Shown: positions 33,218-44,564 of the stretch, in pieces | Numbering within the stretch: position 1 is the stretch's first letter | Layout: each line of letters starts with the position of its first letter | Source: Locusta migratoria | Taxonomy: Eukaryota; Arthropoda; Insecta; Orthoptera; Acrididae | Length of the DNA: 64,000 bases | Assembly: GCA_026315105.1 (NCBI GenBank) | Contig: CM048750.1 | Coordinates: 76,064,297 to 76,128,296, forward strand | Direction of reading: 5' to 3' | The notes under the pieces: generated by a model | What the model was told of the DNA's origin: nothing | What the model saw: the letters and a program-made list of their open reading frames with translations, nothing else | The model's database searches: none | Made by a program: the position numbers and the translations under genes

Positions 33218-33411
33218 ACCGGCCGCGGTGGCCGAGGAGACTGAGGCGCTCCAGTCAAGGTCTACATGGCCACTACGGTCGGGGGTTCGAATCCCCCCTC
33301 GGGCATGGATATTTGTGCCGTCCTAGTTAGTAAGTAGTTCATAAGTAGTTTGTAAGTTTAGGGACTGATGACCCCGTAGTTAAGTCCCATAAACTATACA
33401 AACATTTGAAC
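33218..33411 (+). mobile_element. SINE, subfamily A, with 15-bp TSD
   Basis: A full-length head (CCGGCCGCGGTGGCCGAGG), B box, body and tail. A perfect 15-bp duplication, atttattaatatgct, lies at 33203-33217 and 33412-33426. Confidence 0.95.
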
Positions 33412-33426
33412 ATTTATTAATATGCT

Positions 33427-34557
33427 GGAGGGTTTTGGCGGATTGAGACTACTTTTAGGAGCCAATCAGAGTTTAGCTAGCAATATGGGCAGAGTTTTCC
33501 CACGGATAGGTGACCACTGGAACACATGCTCCACGTTTTTCTCACACCACTTATTACGCAATGCTCTTCCCAACAAAGAGATCTTGCAGGATAAATATAT
33601 GAAAGAGCAAGTAAATACCTACAGATCAACCCCTTCACAATGTCCTCCTTCCCTTCTCTCTGTGCGTTTTCTCCCCTTTCCCCTCTGTAAGCTCTGTAAT
33701 TTCCGCCCTACAGGCCTCCAGAGACCCGTCGAGTAACGACCGGCCACCGTCTCATCTTTCGCCCGAAGGTGTTAAGGGATTCGGTATGGAGAGGGATACA
33801 GCGTCCTCACAATCCCGGCCGTTGTCGGTTTTCGTAACCAGATTTTATTGCGAATACGACATCATACCCTACTGCCGCAGTATCTCGTTCGTTCAGTTCT
33901 ATATAATCGTAAATTTAGAGCCTTCCTGTCTTTGTTAATTTTACTCATGTCAAAACATTCTTCTTTTTATTAAGGTTTATCGTGATCGAATAGCACAGTT
34001 ACGAGAGGCTAAGTATTATCACCACTGCGTTCGTTGTGTCGACAGAGAAAACGCAGTTATTTTGGCGCCTTGAAACGGTATTTTATGGAAATAAATTTAT
34101 GCGCAGCTTCTGCACATCAAGAATTTCGTTATGCGCCACTCACCTCCCATAAAACGCTCCGTCGTTGGCACCTAACAGCCCCTTTAGAAGCTTTTACAGG
34201 TTCTTATTTTCATTTTTATTTTTATAGCGTCAGGATATATCTACGCGATATAATATTTTATGGGCTAAATAAGTGATTTACGGATTCCGTAAAAACGATA
34301 TTGGCTCACTTAGGTTTACTATCGTACGGATGTATATACGAGCGTAGATCCGTATGGACGCCTAAGTCCCTTCTGCACTGGGACGCAAACCATTTTTGAG
34401 GCAAGTAAACCAGCATTAATTGTCGGTGATTGGACTTATATATAGTGTTTCGCGGTGCAATTTATATAACATTTTTAGGCTCTTCAAATCGTGAGCGCCT
34501 CTTTTCTTTAAGAAAAAAAATATCCCTATGTCTCGAAAAAAAAAAATAAAAAAAAAA
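33427..34557. other. Unassigned sequence
   Basis: The ORFs at 33422-33736 and 34034-34276 have no recognisable domain. A-rich runs occur at 34512-34557. Confidence 0.3.
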
Positions 34558-34630
34558 TGTTTGCAAAGCTAAGAGACTTAACTACTGTGGTTAGTAAGTC
34601 CCTACGCTTGAAAACTACTTAAACTAATTC
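34558..34630 (-). mobile_element. SINE C tail fragment
   Basis: The body sequence is atgtttgcaaagctaagaga, cttaactactgtggttag, aagtccctacgcttg. The head is absent. It abuts the PLE 3' end. Confidence 0.6.
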
Positions 34631-35760
34631 AAATATTTTTATTACAATGACGCCTTTCTCCCGGTTAGGGCAGCTTCAGATATCTGACAAAGAAGAAAAT
34701 ATTGATACAGAAATTACAATATTTACATGACATTATTTCGAAGTTTTTAGCTACAAGCCAATCTGAAACTGTTTTAAGAAATTGTGATAATGTACGGTAC
34801 TAATGTTTTATACACTCTGTGGTGGAGGGTGTGTAGATTAAAATGCGGTCATGGGATGTTTTACAGAGCCAATAATATGTAAACCATTAATATCCGGTAT
34901 TACTGACCGTTGAAAACAGATTGATACATTTTTTAACTGAATGGATATGCCAAGATTTACCTTGTATGCTGTCCCTGCACCTTAGGTTGTCAACATATTA
35001 ATACAACTTGCGTCTGTAGAGGTACAAGTACTGCCTGAGGCAGCGTTCACATTTGTACTGCGAGTAACCGCCAATAAAACTAATACAAAAGGTATGTGTT
35101 GGGTCGGTCGGATAACATTTCTTAATTTAAAATATAGACACCATTTACATAAAATACCAATAACACATGAATGCAATTTGTAAGGATGCCCAGTTATATA
35201 ATAGAATATTATTTAAAAATTTCCATAAAAGTGTCGAAAAAGGTTTGGTCTTTGGAGGTCAACTGATCGTTAAGAAATCTCGGGTGTTTAAAATAAACCC
35301 GCTTAGAAACCTCAAATTCTTCCAGGATGTTTAACTTCAGTCCTTTTTTGGCATAATGCAAAATTTCTAAATTATCTAGGGTGGGAGCTTGATGACCAGA
35401 AGACTTTAAACGCTCGGCAAAAGGAGAATATTTCTTTATTTGCCCCCTTTTTTTTAACAAATGTTCACTGAAACGTGTTTTGAATGCCCTCGCTGTCTGC
35501 CCCACATACTCAGCTGGATAGTCTACACATTTAAGTTTATAAACGCCTGAGGCTGTGTGTGGCTGTCTGATAGGTTGCTCGTTGTGTGGTAGAAAAGACA
35601 ATTTGTACGTTGGTATTACTGAACAATTTGGCTATATTATAGGTGAAAGGTCCTAGGAATTGGAACGCAGTTGGTATTTTTTCGTCAGTTAATTCAGCTA
35701 ATTCATTTTCTTCATTTATGATTATTGTTGGACTTAATTACTAGCCACATATAATTTTTG
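34631..35760 (-). mobile_element. Penelope-like element 3' part with GIY-YIG endonuclease
   Basis: The minus-strand frame (35601-35209, first codon TTG, so the true start lies upstream) has SGVYKLKCVDYPAEYVGQTA, RAFKTRFSEHLL. This is the GIY-YIG core, with the second motif YVGQT, the R in the following helix and an EH pair. A later segment reads LEILHYAKKGLKLNILEEFE. Upstream residues continue in another frame to about 35760 (frameshift). The RT is missing. The 3' UTR ends with a hairpin motif (34679-34648) and AATAAAAAT (about 34640). Confidence 0.8.
34646..34679 (-). ncRNA. PLE 3' UTR hairpin (hammerhead-like)
   Basis: On the minus strand: CTGAAGCTG, stem CCC-taacc-GGG, AGAAAGGCGTC, then AATAAAA 7 nt further. 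It lies about 530 nt after the GIY-YIG stop codon. It shares order and spacing with hairpins at 4.8, 15.7/15.8, 60.0 and 61.9 kb. Some PLEs carry hammerhead ribozymes in their terminal repeats. Here one extra base sits between the CUGANGA-like box and stem II, so activity is doubtful. Confidence 0.4.
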
Positions 35761-36245
35761 AAAATTGCTAATACTAAAATACTGCATGACGCGAGCTGCT
35801 TGCTGTTTCCTGTTTCCAGTTTTGTAATAAGATGATACGAGGTAAGTCAATCTTTATTTTATCTGTGTTGCAGTCAGATTGTTTCACCCCTTTCATTATT
35901 CAAGTTCAACAGTTTCCTTGTACCCTCTGGGAGTACTTAAGATAGGGCCATAAAATCTAGTGTTTGAGTTTCCCCATTTACCGAGCGTGTCCATTGCGCA
36001 TATTGTTTTCTAAGGCTTACCTCGATGATCGTAGTGACCACATTGTCCGGTTTTTAAATGTTTAATTTTTCTTTCACATACGTAGTACGCACTATTGACC
36101 AATCACCATTGAACATTAATCTTCGGGATACCTTGCAAATTTCTATTAAATTTTTATTTATTTAATTTATTTGGGATACCTTGCACTTGTCTGTTACTAA
36201 GCTTTAGTGAATCATGATTTGAACTGTTTTTCAGTTTTTACATAG
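35761..36245. other. Unassigned sequence
   Basis: No recognisable element. Confidence 0.3.
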
Positions 36246-36260
36246 ATATGGATGTCGAAA

Positions 36261-36583
36261 GGTGCGCCTCGGTTGCACAGTGGTAGAGTGCCAGACTATA
36301 AATCCGAAGGTCGCGGGTTCGATCCCCGCCAGGTCCTAGGATTTTTATCTGTCACTTTCCACTTCTTTCACCTCTGACAGTATTTCTCATGTGAAAAATA
36401 CCGAGTAGCACCGTGGTTCGGAACCCACGTTAAGCTGTAGGTCCCCCTATAACTGGATGGGGTAAGTAAGTTTGAAGGTCGGAGGAAGGCAACGGCATAC
36501 CATCTCCAATCAGGACCACGCCTAGTAAAGCACTGTGGTGTTCAAACCAATCTTCGGATTGTTGACTGCTTTACCTTACCTTA
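36261..36583 (+). mobile_element. SINE F, full length with TSD
   Basis: A clear tRNA-like head: A box TTGCACAGTGGTAGAGTGCC, anticodon-arm region CAGACTATAAATCCG, B box GGGTTCGATCCCC. It is followed by the F body (cgtggttcggaacccacgtt). A 10-bp TSD (gatgtcgaaa) lies at 36251-36260 and 36584-36593. The long non-tRNA tail and TSD exclude a functional tRNA gene. Confidence 0.85.
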
Positions 36584-36600
36584 GATGTCGAAACGTAACC

Positions 36601-36810
36601 GCCGGCCGCGGTGGCCGAGGGGACTGAGGCGCTTCAGTCACGGTCTGCACGGCCACTACGGCCGGGGGTTCGAATCCCCCCTCGGGCATGGATATTTGTG
36701 CCGTCCTATTTCGTAAGTAGTTCATAAGTAGTTTGTAAGTTTAGGGACTGATGACCCCGCAGTTAAGTCCCATAAGATTTACAAACATTTGAACATTAAT
36801 ATATATATAT
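36601..36810 (+). mobile_element. SINE A inserted at the edge of SINE F
   Basis: Full-length subfamily A from GCCGGCCGCGGTGGCC to ACAAACATTTGAACATT, with a short (AT)n tail. The TSD is tcgaaacgtaacc at 36588-36600 and about 36822-36834. Its TSD overlaps the right TSD of SINE F, so it landed exactly at the end of the earlier insertion. Confidence 0.9.
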
Positions 36811-36835
36811 ATATCGAAACGTAACCAAACAGTAG

Positions 36836-37329
36836 CTATATTGCTAGAACTTTCTAAGCGCCACAAATTTCTCGTGTAACATTTTTACAACGGAGCTGTA
36901 GTTTTTTACCTAAACATAAGGATTTTGCAAATTTAGTAATTATTTTATTTAATACCTAAATTCCTATATGCCCATGTTTTTTTGCTTTTTCGTAATAATT
37001 GTTGGAAAATCCAGATTAGGCCGTCACAGAATGTTCTGATAGTTGAGGACAGTAGCCACTGTCAGAGCGGCTTTGCGGCCAGCCCGCGGTCCGCGGTTCG
37101 ATGCCCCGTCAGCACCAGCTGGCGCTCACGTCCTTGAGCCTGTCAGGGCGCCCCCTCTGTCTCCTGCGACGCCACCCCCACCACAACACAGGGGCTTGTG
37201 GGCTACCTGACACCCAGCGCAGCCGCAGTGGCTATTAACGCTGTATGCTGTCACTGTAACAGTGGACAGGGTAACTAGGAGTGGCACACGAAACCTGATA
37301 CAGGTCCATCAACACACGTACACAACTCG
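36836..37329. other. Unassigned sequence with a possible tRNA-like B box
   Basis: At about 37060-37110, cagagcggctttgcggccag followed by GGTTCGATGCC is faintly tRNA-like. The rest, including C-rich sequence at 37120-37200, is unrecognised. Confidence 0.2.
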
Positions 37330-37514
37330 GCATTTAGGTTTCGCTGATAAACCTAAATACGCTGTGGGCGGGTGCTCTAGTTGTCTTTCAACCAACTCTA
37401 ACCTTTTACTTTTAACCGACTTCAATTCGACTGTAATTTTTTTCTATGTTTGTTACCTCAGAACCTTCGATTGTGTGAACCGATTTTGATGATTATTTTT
37501 TTAAATTGAAATCG

Positions 37515-37721
37515 ACTTCCGCAAGGCGTTTGATACCGTCCCCCACAAACGTTTTATGAACAAAGTAAGAGCATATGGTCTATCACACCAATTGTGTGAT
37601 TGGATTGTGGAATTCCTAGATAACAGAAAGCAGCAGGTCATTCTCAATGGAGAGAAGTCTTCCGAAGTAGGAGTTATGTCAGGTGTCCCACAGGTGAGTG
37701 TCGTGGGTCCGTTGCTGTTCA

Positions 37722-37781
<60 letters not shown>

Positions 37782-38630
37782 GACCTTGCGGATAACATCA
37801 GAAGTTCACTGAGGCTTTTTGCGGATGCTGCGGTAGTATATAGAGAGGTTGTAACAATGGAAAATTGTATTGAGATGTAGGAGGATCTGCATCGAATTGA
37901 CGCATGGTGCAGGGAATGGCAATTAAAGCTCAATGTAGACAAGTGTAATGTGCTGAGAATACACAGAAAGAATGATCCTTTATCATTTAGCTACACTAAA
38001 GCAGGTCAGCAACTGCAAGCAATTAATTACATAAATTATCTGGGAGTAGTCATTAGGAGGGATTTAAAATGGAACGACCATATAAAATCAATCGTCGGTA
38101 AAGCAGATGCCAGACTTAGATTCATTGGGAGAATTCTAAGGAAATGCAGTCCGAAAACAAAGGAAGTAGGTTACAGGACACTTGTTCGCCCACAGCTTGA
38201 ATACTGCTCACCAGTGTGGGATCCGTACCAGGTGAATTGACAGAGGAAGTGGAGGAGATCCAACGGAGAGCAGCGCGCTTCGTTACAGGATCATTTGGTA
38301 ATCGTGAAAGCCTTACGGAGATGATCGCTAAACTCCAGTGGAAGACTCTGCAGAAGAGACGCTCTGTAGCTCGGTACGGGCTTTTGTCGAAGTTTCGAGA
38401 ACTTACCTTTACTGAGGAGTCTAGCAGTATATTGCTCCCTCCTACGTCTATCTCGCGAAGAGATCGTGAGGATAAAATCAGAGAGATTAGAGCCCAGATG
38501 CATACCGACAATCCTTCTTTCCGCGAACAATACGTGACTGGAATAGGAGGGAATAAACGATAGTGGTACTCAAGGTACCCTCCGCCACACACCGGCGGTT
38601 GGCTTGCGGAGTATGGTTGTAGATGTAGAT
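37515..38630 (+). mobile_element. LINE fragment, family F2 (CR1/Jockey-like)
   Basis: It starts in the RT (DFRKAFDTVPHKRFMNKV) and continues WIVEFLDNRKQQVILNGEK, MSGVPQVSVVGPLLFTIYI. A (TA)n run follows, then DLADNIRSSLRLFADAAVVY. The catalytic FADD is FADA here. Later parts: LGVVIRRDLKWNDHIKSIVG, LVRPQLEYCSPVWDPYQVN, and a C-terminal block (38216-38563) rich in RRAARFVTGSF. The 3' end is ggttgtagatgtagatg. It is 5'-truncated. Confidence 0.9.
37723..37776. repeat. (TA)n microsatellite inside the RT
   Basis: It lies exactly where the RT normally encodes TIYINDL. The ATATATATA of the Ile-Tyr codons has expanded to about 27 TA units. The frame stays open as alternating Tyr-Ile. Confidence 0.95.
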
Positions 38631-40881
38631 GGTGCTTTCCGTGTGGTCCGATTTCAGTTTGGACCAGGTCTCACAATGGTATCCATAAGAAAACGATATA
38701 AGTCTTAAATTTGCATTAAGTTTGTGCGCAACAAATGGACGAATAACTCAATATCACGACATCCGATTTAGATGATTCTTTTTTTTATGGGAAAGGAAGA
38801 ACTTTAAGGGTAGTTTGATGAGAGTTTTGTTACGTTCCGATTATGCGATCAATGACAATGTAAGGGAACTCTTCAATTCTTAGAAGGAAGTTAACGATAC
38901 TCGGCCGAATCTTTTATTAGCTATCCGGATATTTGAGTCCCCTACCGTATGTCGTTATGGTCAATTAATTCCCTGTTCAAAAGTTTTTTCATGTAAAGCC
39001 GCATTTTTAAAGTCTATTTATGCGCTCTTCGCAAATATCTTTTGAAATTGTCCCAGAGGTAGATTTCCTCTGTTGACATAGGTGTTTCTCCCTGACTTAG
39101 TTTGTATCATTTAAACGGCGCTCTCCCATATGAGCAGCACTTTTAGTACGTCTACCCATCTTCAGAAAAATCAGTTAGTGTACTTCAGATTCAATAAAAA
39201 TAAACAAGAAGTCGGTGTCAGCCAAAGAAACACTACAATATACATCAGCTATGATTAATGGAAAGATAAGTAATTCTCAGTTTTCCTGTTCATTTTCAGA
39301 GGTTAATTTGCGCTGAAGGCCCTTTCACTTTACTGAGATCAAGATTTTTGTTTTAATTTTTGACATTCAATCATAAAAATACAGCAATTTGTTTAAAAAA
39401 GTAGTAATACCTCCCCCAAGCCGCCAAACGAAGTTTTGCGTAGACAATGACTTCTTGTTGAAGTTTAAGTGTGCAAAATTTCATTAATATCGGAATAAAA
39501 CTGTAGATCTGCATGAATTGCAAAAAAATGAAGACCCAAAGGAAACTCTTCTTCATATATAAGAAACGATAAGCTTGAAAATTGGTACTTCAGTTTCATG
39601 CGTTAATATTATGATGCACCAAAGGAGTAGCAGTGTGCGCTTTTTATCTTCCTACTGCTGCAGAGGATAATAAAAGTATGCCTTTAGATTTTTCCTTCTT
39701 TTCTACTGTTATGTGTTTTCCGTATTCTTTTTCTTCTAAACCACACTAGTATGAAAACGAAGAACACAAAAACAAGCCAAAAGCTCATGTTATTTCTGAG
39801 TTTAGCAAGGCTAGCGCACAGCTATTTAATTTTTGATAAGATATACCTTTTTGTGATTTCGAGTAACAACCTTTCCCCATTATAAAATTTATGTAAAATC
39901 GTAAATGACATATATTCAAATTTAGGTGCACAAATCAAGTGCTTATTGCAATCCAAATTTCAAAGTAATAGCTCAAGATGGTATAAGAATTTGAACATAT
40001 CGCTAAACAGAGCGGTACGTCAGACAGCGGTGTAAGAGGGAGAAGGGAAAGGAAACAAACGGTGAAGGAGAAAGAGATCGGCCGGGAGGGGGTTGCGAGG
40101 GATAAGAGGAGTTTGAAAGAGCAGACGGACAAGATGGAGGAGAAGAGGTGACGAAAAAGGGGAACGAGTAGATGAACACAAAGAGACGATGAAGGAGAAG
40201 CACAGACAGAATGGAGAGGAAGAGGAAATGGACAAATAGGTAGAAAGAAAGCGAAGCAGAGTATGTAAGACATGCACCCTGTTGTCATTCAAAAACTATT
40301 GTCGATTTGTGGGTGATATTAGAGATGCGTGCTTTCTATTTCGTTTCTTTTCCATTTAAGATGAAAGATGTCGCACCAGTCGTGACCGGGTGTAGCTAGT
40401 AGCAAATATTTTAGGAGACTATACAGTGACCCAGAAAATGTCATAGGTCAATGGCGCAAAGATGGCGCAGGCGTGTCATTTGTGTAACGTACTCCTCTAC
40501 CAGCTTTAGTTTGCATCCTCGCACCTCTAAAATTACCGGCTTAATAGACCAATTAAATTAGCCGTGTGCCCAAGTCCCTGATTTCGTGGGATAAGGCGAT
40601 CTTTCCGAAGTATTAATCCGATAAATGTAGTGGCCTGTTACAACCTGATCGTTGCCGCAAGTTTCTTTCTGGAACACTGACAATTAATTTAGTAGGGGAA
40701 AAGTTTCGGAAAAATATTCATAATCATTCAGTGTTTCAATATGTTAAGAAAACAATAAGAATAGACGAATGAAATTATTTTCAATAGTCACACTCACTGG
40801 ATGAGCGAATGAAATTTGGAAAATTTGAATAATTGTGAAAGGTAATTACAGGTTGAATAATTATGTAAGAGAGCTGAAGCA

Positions 40882-41078
40882 GCCGCGGCGGAGTGGCCGA
40901 GCGCATTGATGCGTTATGCTCCGATGCGCGAGGCCGATCCCCGTCGGGGGTTCGTATCCTCCCTCGCGCATGGATGTTTGTTTTGTCTTTAGTATAAGTT
41001 AGTTTATAAATAGTTTGTAAGTTTAGGGACTGAAGACCCGCAGTTAAGACCCATAAGATTAACAAACAATTGAACATT
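40882..41078 (+). mobile_element. SINE, subfamily B
   Basis: Head GCCGCGGCGGAGTGGCCGAG, B box GGGTTCGTATCC, body and tail complete. No clear TSD. Confidence 0.9.
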
Positions 41079-41850
41079 TCAGCGGTGACCCAAAAATAAC
41101 GCTACACTGTATCAGGCCAAGAATGGAAACAGACACACCACAATAAACAATCAATAATAAAATAATGAACGAGGTTATGAGTAGTATGCGCCAACAAAAG
41201 TAACCAGCTACACTCTAATTTCAATATTTACTATTAAGTGGAACTACTAACTTTATGAGCAAGCTAAAGTTAACTTAGTAGTCAAAATCCTTATTTGTCA
41301 CTTCTTACGCAATAGTTATTTGTCACCAGTAAAATTATTTTGAATTGAATAATTCCACTCTCATTTTTCACGGTATGTTTTCGGAGTATAACGAAGAGCA
41401 CGAGGAACCTGTCCGAATGTTTACGGTGAACAACTAATTGACACAGTCTGTAACTGTTTCCTAATTGAGACGAATTTTGCTGATACACTGGCTACCTATA
41501 TATGCTAATTGAAAAATAACTAACTGGGTCTCACTTTGCTGTGGCGGCGTGCGTTGTAGTCGGACATTATTAGCACTCAATTACTAGCAAAACAGGCTCT
41601 TCTGGCCGCGAAATAATTTTAACATGTTTGGTTGGGCCCAAAGCACACTCCTTCCTACGTGCATCAACTTGATTACACCGTGCTGTGCCCTTTAACACCA
41701 ATTAATTTTGCCTGATTACCAGAAACTTCCTCTTGCACTGCGCCAATATTGTACATTACACTAGCTCTACGTGAACTTCTGCAGTAACTGCCGACAAAGC
41801 CACGACTTTCAACCTACTCCCACTCGCCTCCGCGCTACCAGCAATAAACC
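41079..41850. other. Unassigned sequence
   Basis: No recognisable element; AT-rich, with no supported ORF. Confidence 0.3.
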
Positions 41851-41856
41851 TCTCAC

Positions 41857-43345
41857 CACAGTCTAACATATACAGTCACGACGCTCATTGGTGTGAAATA
41901 TGTTACCGATTGACCGTTGAAACGACACTAGCGATCATATCGTTGGACAAAGCACCTTAATTGTCGTGTTCCTTTACAATTACTTTTCTACGTTTGAACG
42001 AAATACTATAATGTTTGGGCGCTTCAAACATGATCAAAATAGAAGAGATATGAATAGTCGTTAAATAAATGCAAAAACAGCAGAATTTCATTGAGGAGGA
42101 ATGCTTACGAATATATTTATATTTGCAGCATACTCTGCTGAAATTAATAGAATATAAATATACCGGAAATATAAATTTCTGTTATGGTCTGTTTCTACTA
42201 TGATGGGCAGTTCATTTAACTATTCGGTCTGGCGTCTGACGATTCGTCGTACAGTATTACACTTCACTAGTCTTTCATATACGTATGAATATCTATATAA
42301 ATGTAGTAGACACGCTGGTGTAGCCAGGGCCTTAAGTATCGGATGAGTCTGAATAGTGTCGTTTAAATTGATTTTAACATTGTTTTACAACGGGGAAGGT
42401 ATGTAGTGCAGCAAAGAAGGTAATAACCAGAAAGTAACTCCCCATTTGTCTTTATGAGGTTTCATAAGAACCACTGGAAGGTATGAAACTGTACTTTGTA
42501 GGACAGTTTATTTACGATTATCTTCAAATATACTACTTTTTAATCAAGAATTTTAGTTTCTATCAACAGCCAAAATTGCTAATTAACAACGGAAGACACA
42601 ACTTTCTACAGAAAGACGTCGGTTTTTCTACTCAGAAACATCAGGAGTTTTTCACTACAATGCAAGCCAAATCAGTACGTTTTGGAACATAAGAAAGTAA
42701 TATAGAATGCATTGCCTACATTTTTAAATGTAGCAGATCAGCCATCACAGCTGCAGCCGAAGCAAAATACAAACGTGACAATAAAACATCGAAATCAAAA
42801 ACACAGTTTGCCAACAAAGCAGAAACCAATTCCACAATTGTTACTACATCTGAACCACAAACCGCAAGAATCTTCAAGAGTATCGTTTTATAAGTAAAAG
42901 TAATTAACCTCAATAGTTTATGCGTTTATAAGAAAGAGCGAAGTGGAAAATTTTTCGAATCATTAGACTTCATATCTAATTGTCTGTCATATAAGAACAG
43001 ACAATAGAAATTAATATTTCTCGTCTGCTTATATCCTCATAGTTTCAGCGGAGAATGCTGCAAAATATACAAACATTCGTAAGTATTTCCTCACGAATGC
43101 GTTGTTGTTTACATCACTGAATCAGGAAAATTCGGCTGTTTTTCCATTTAGTTCACGATTCTATATGTCTCTCGATATATTACAAATGTTTGGAATGCAA
43201 AAATTACATAAACTATTTTGTTAATAACGAAGTAATTACAAACAAACATTTCTCTTACAGCACTTTGCCCACCTCCAGGAGAACTAGTGTCGTTGCAACT
43301 GTCAGTTGCAACTGTATGTGTTAGAATGTGGTATTGTGAGGAGCA
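41857..43345. mobile_element. Foldback transposon with ~400-bp inverted ends
   Basis: The left end (41857-42270) and right end (42950-43345) are diverged inverted repeats. Left: accacagtctaacatataca, ggtctgtttctactatgatg. Right: agaacagacaatagaaatta, gttgcaactgtatgtgttag. The interior (42335-42940) is non-coding; small ORFs at 42483 and 42712 match nothing known. A second copy with reversed interior occupies 63122-64000. It has no transposase, so it is a non-autonomous foldback or long-TIR element. Confidence 0.7.
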
Positions 43346-43439
43346 AGATTCTTTGACTGAGAGCGTCACGACACTCCCACTGGATTTTGTTATGCGACAG
43401 CAGAGCTCCAAGTGGCCGGCAAGCTACATTTCAGAAGAC

Positions 43440-43805
43440 AATATCGATGAGTGTGAATAGTATCGTTTACATTGATTTTAACGTACTTTTTACGGTACGG
43501 AAAGTATGTACGTGCTTTAAAAACCGATAATAATTACAAAATGACTGCACATTTGTCTTTCCCAAGAGACCCTGACGAGAGATGACACGGTACACTACAC
43601 GACAGTTCATTTACTGTTGATTTTTAACCTGCAGCTATTTACTGAGAAATTTCATTAAAAAAAATCTAGTAAACGTCAAAAGAGTTGAAATTTTGCAGAA
43701 AGACGTCGCCTTTGTATTCGGGAATGTTCTTCACTACAATCCAGACAAATCAGTGACCGTGTAACGTAGGAAACTTTATTTAATGCAATACGAGTACTTA
43801 ACAAA
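43440..43805 (+). mobile_element. Partial direct copy of the foldback interior
   Basis: It aligns with 42335-42720. Shared phrases: gatgagtgtgaatagt / gatgagtctgaatagt, cagaaagacgtcg, ttcactacaat, aaatcagt. It implies a second, truncated copy or a duplication next to the complete one. Confidence 0.6.
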
Positions 43806-44164
43806 TTCATGAACAGAAACAATTGCATTTAAAACATTATAAATTAATTACGAAATGAACTTGACAAAACAGGAATAAAGGTGAACATCACAAAGAATAA
43901 AATTTGCATTTGTAATTCAAGTAAATCATTTACTAATAAACGTAAAAGAAAGGAAAGAAAACAAATATGTTACCCACTGCGTTGTTGTTGTCACAAGTTG
44001 TTTAAGAGACCTTCTGACAGGTGAATTTGCGTGTTATTTTTTGTAACATGCAACTGAGTCGTTAGTTGACTCTATCTGAATGTAGTATAGTAACTAAGGG
44101 CCGACGGCGGAGCAGGGATTCGGCTTCTCGGGATTAGTGGTGTCCAGAGTACACCACGAACGAT

Positions 44165-44330
44165 TGGTATGGGGGTACAGCAGACGAACTACCAGCCACT
44201 TTCAATGACCGAGACCAGAGACATCTGAGACTAATCCTCACTAATGACGTAAGGGTAGTAGTGCAACAACTCACGGCTCATTTCAACAAAGAACATGCTA
44301 GGAAAGCCTCCAACTGCATACTTGGGAATG
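44165..44330 (+). pseudogene. Tc1-type transposase N-terminal fragment
   Basis: One frame reads NDRDQRHLRLILTNDVRVVV, QQLTAHFNKEHARKA, matching the second helix-turn-helix of Tc1-family transposases. No catalytic region or TIR follows. Confidence 0.4.
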
Positions 44331-44564
44331 TATGATGTATGATGATTATCGTGCAAAATATTCCAAATTTTTGGAACTCGATTAAGGATACCAAAAATCA
44401 AGAGATTTTCAAATAATAAGTGTAACGCACGCGTTTTAAATTGACTGATTTTAAAGGATGTGAAGGCTGAGGGTGAAGCTAGTGCCGGTATGAAATGAGG
44501 GAGTAAGTGGAACTTCAGCAAGAGCGAGGAAAACGTAACGGTTTCTAGTCGAATTAAATGATAC

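Larger units (their letters stand above)
37330..40420. repeat. Long non-coding repeat split by LINE F2
   Basis: Segments left (37330-37514) and right (38631 onward) of the LINE read as one sequence at the junction: gaaccgattttgatgatt, attgaaatcg | gtgctttccgtgtggtc. The phrase ccgatttagatgattctttt recurs at about 38762, and the right end carries gtgaccgggtgtagctag (about 40385). It includes a purine-rich part (40020-40270) whose ORFs are compositional artefacts. I cannot name the family. Confidence 0.4.

Noticed and set aside
39935..40292. Minus-strand ORFs of about 90-117 codons
   Set aside because: They are Ser/Pro/Leu/Phe-rich frames produced by a purine-rich strand; three overlapping frames are open at once.
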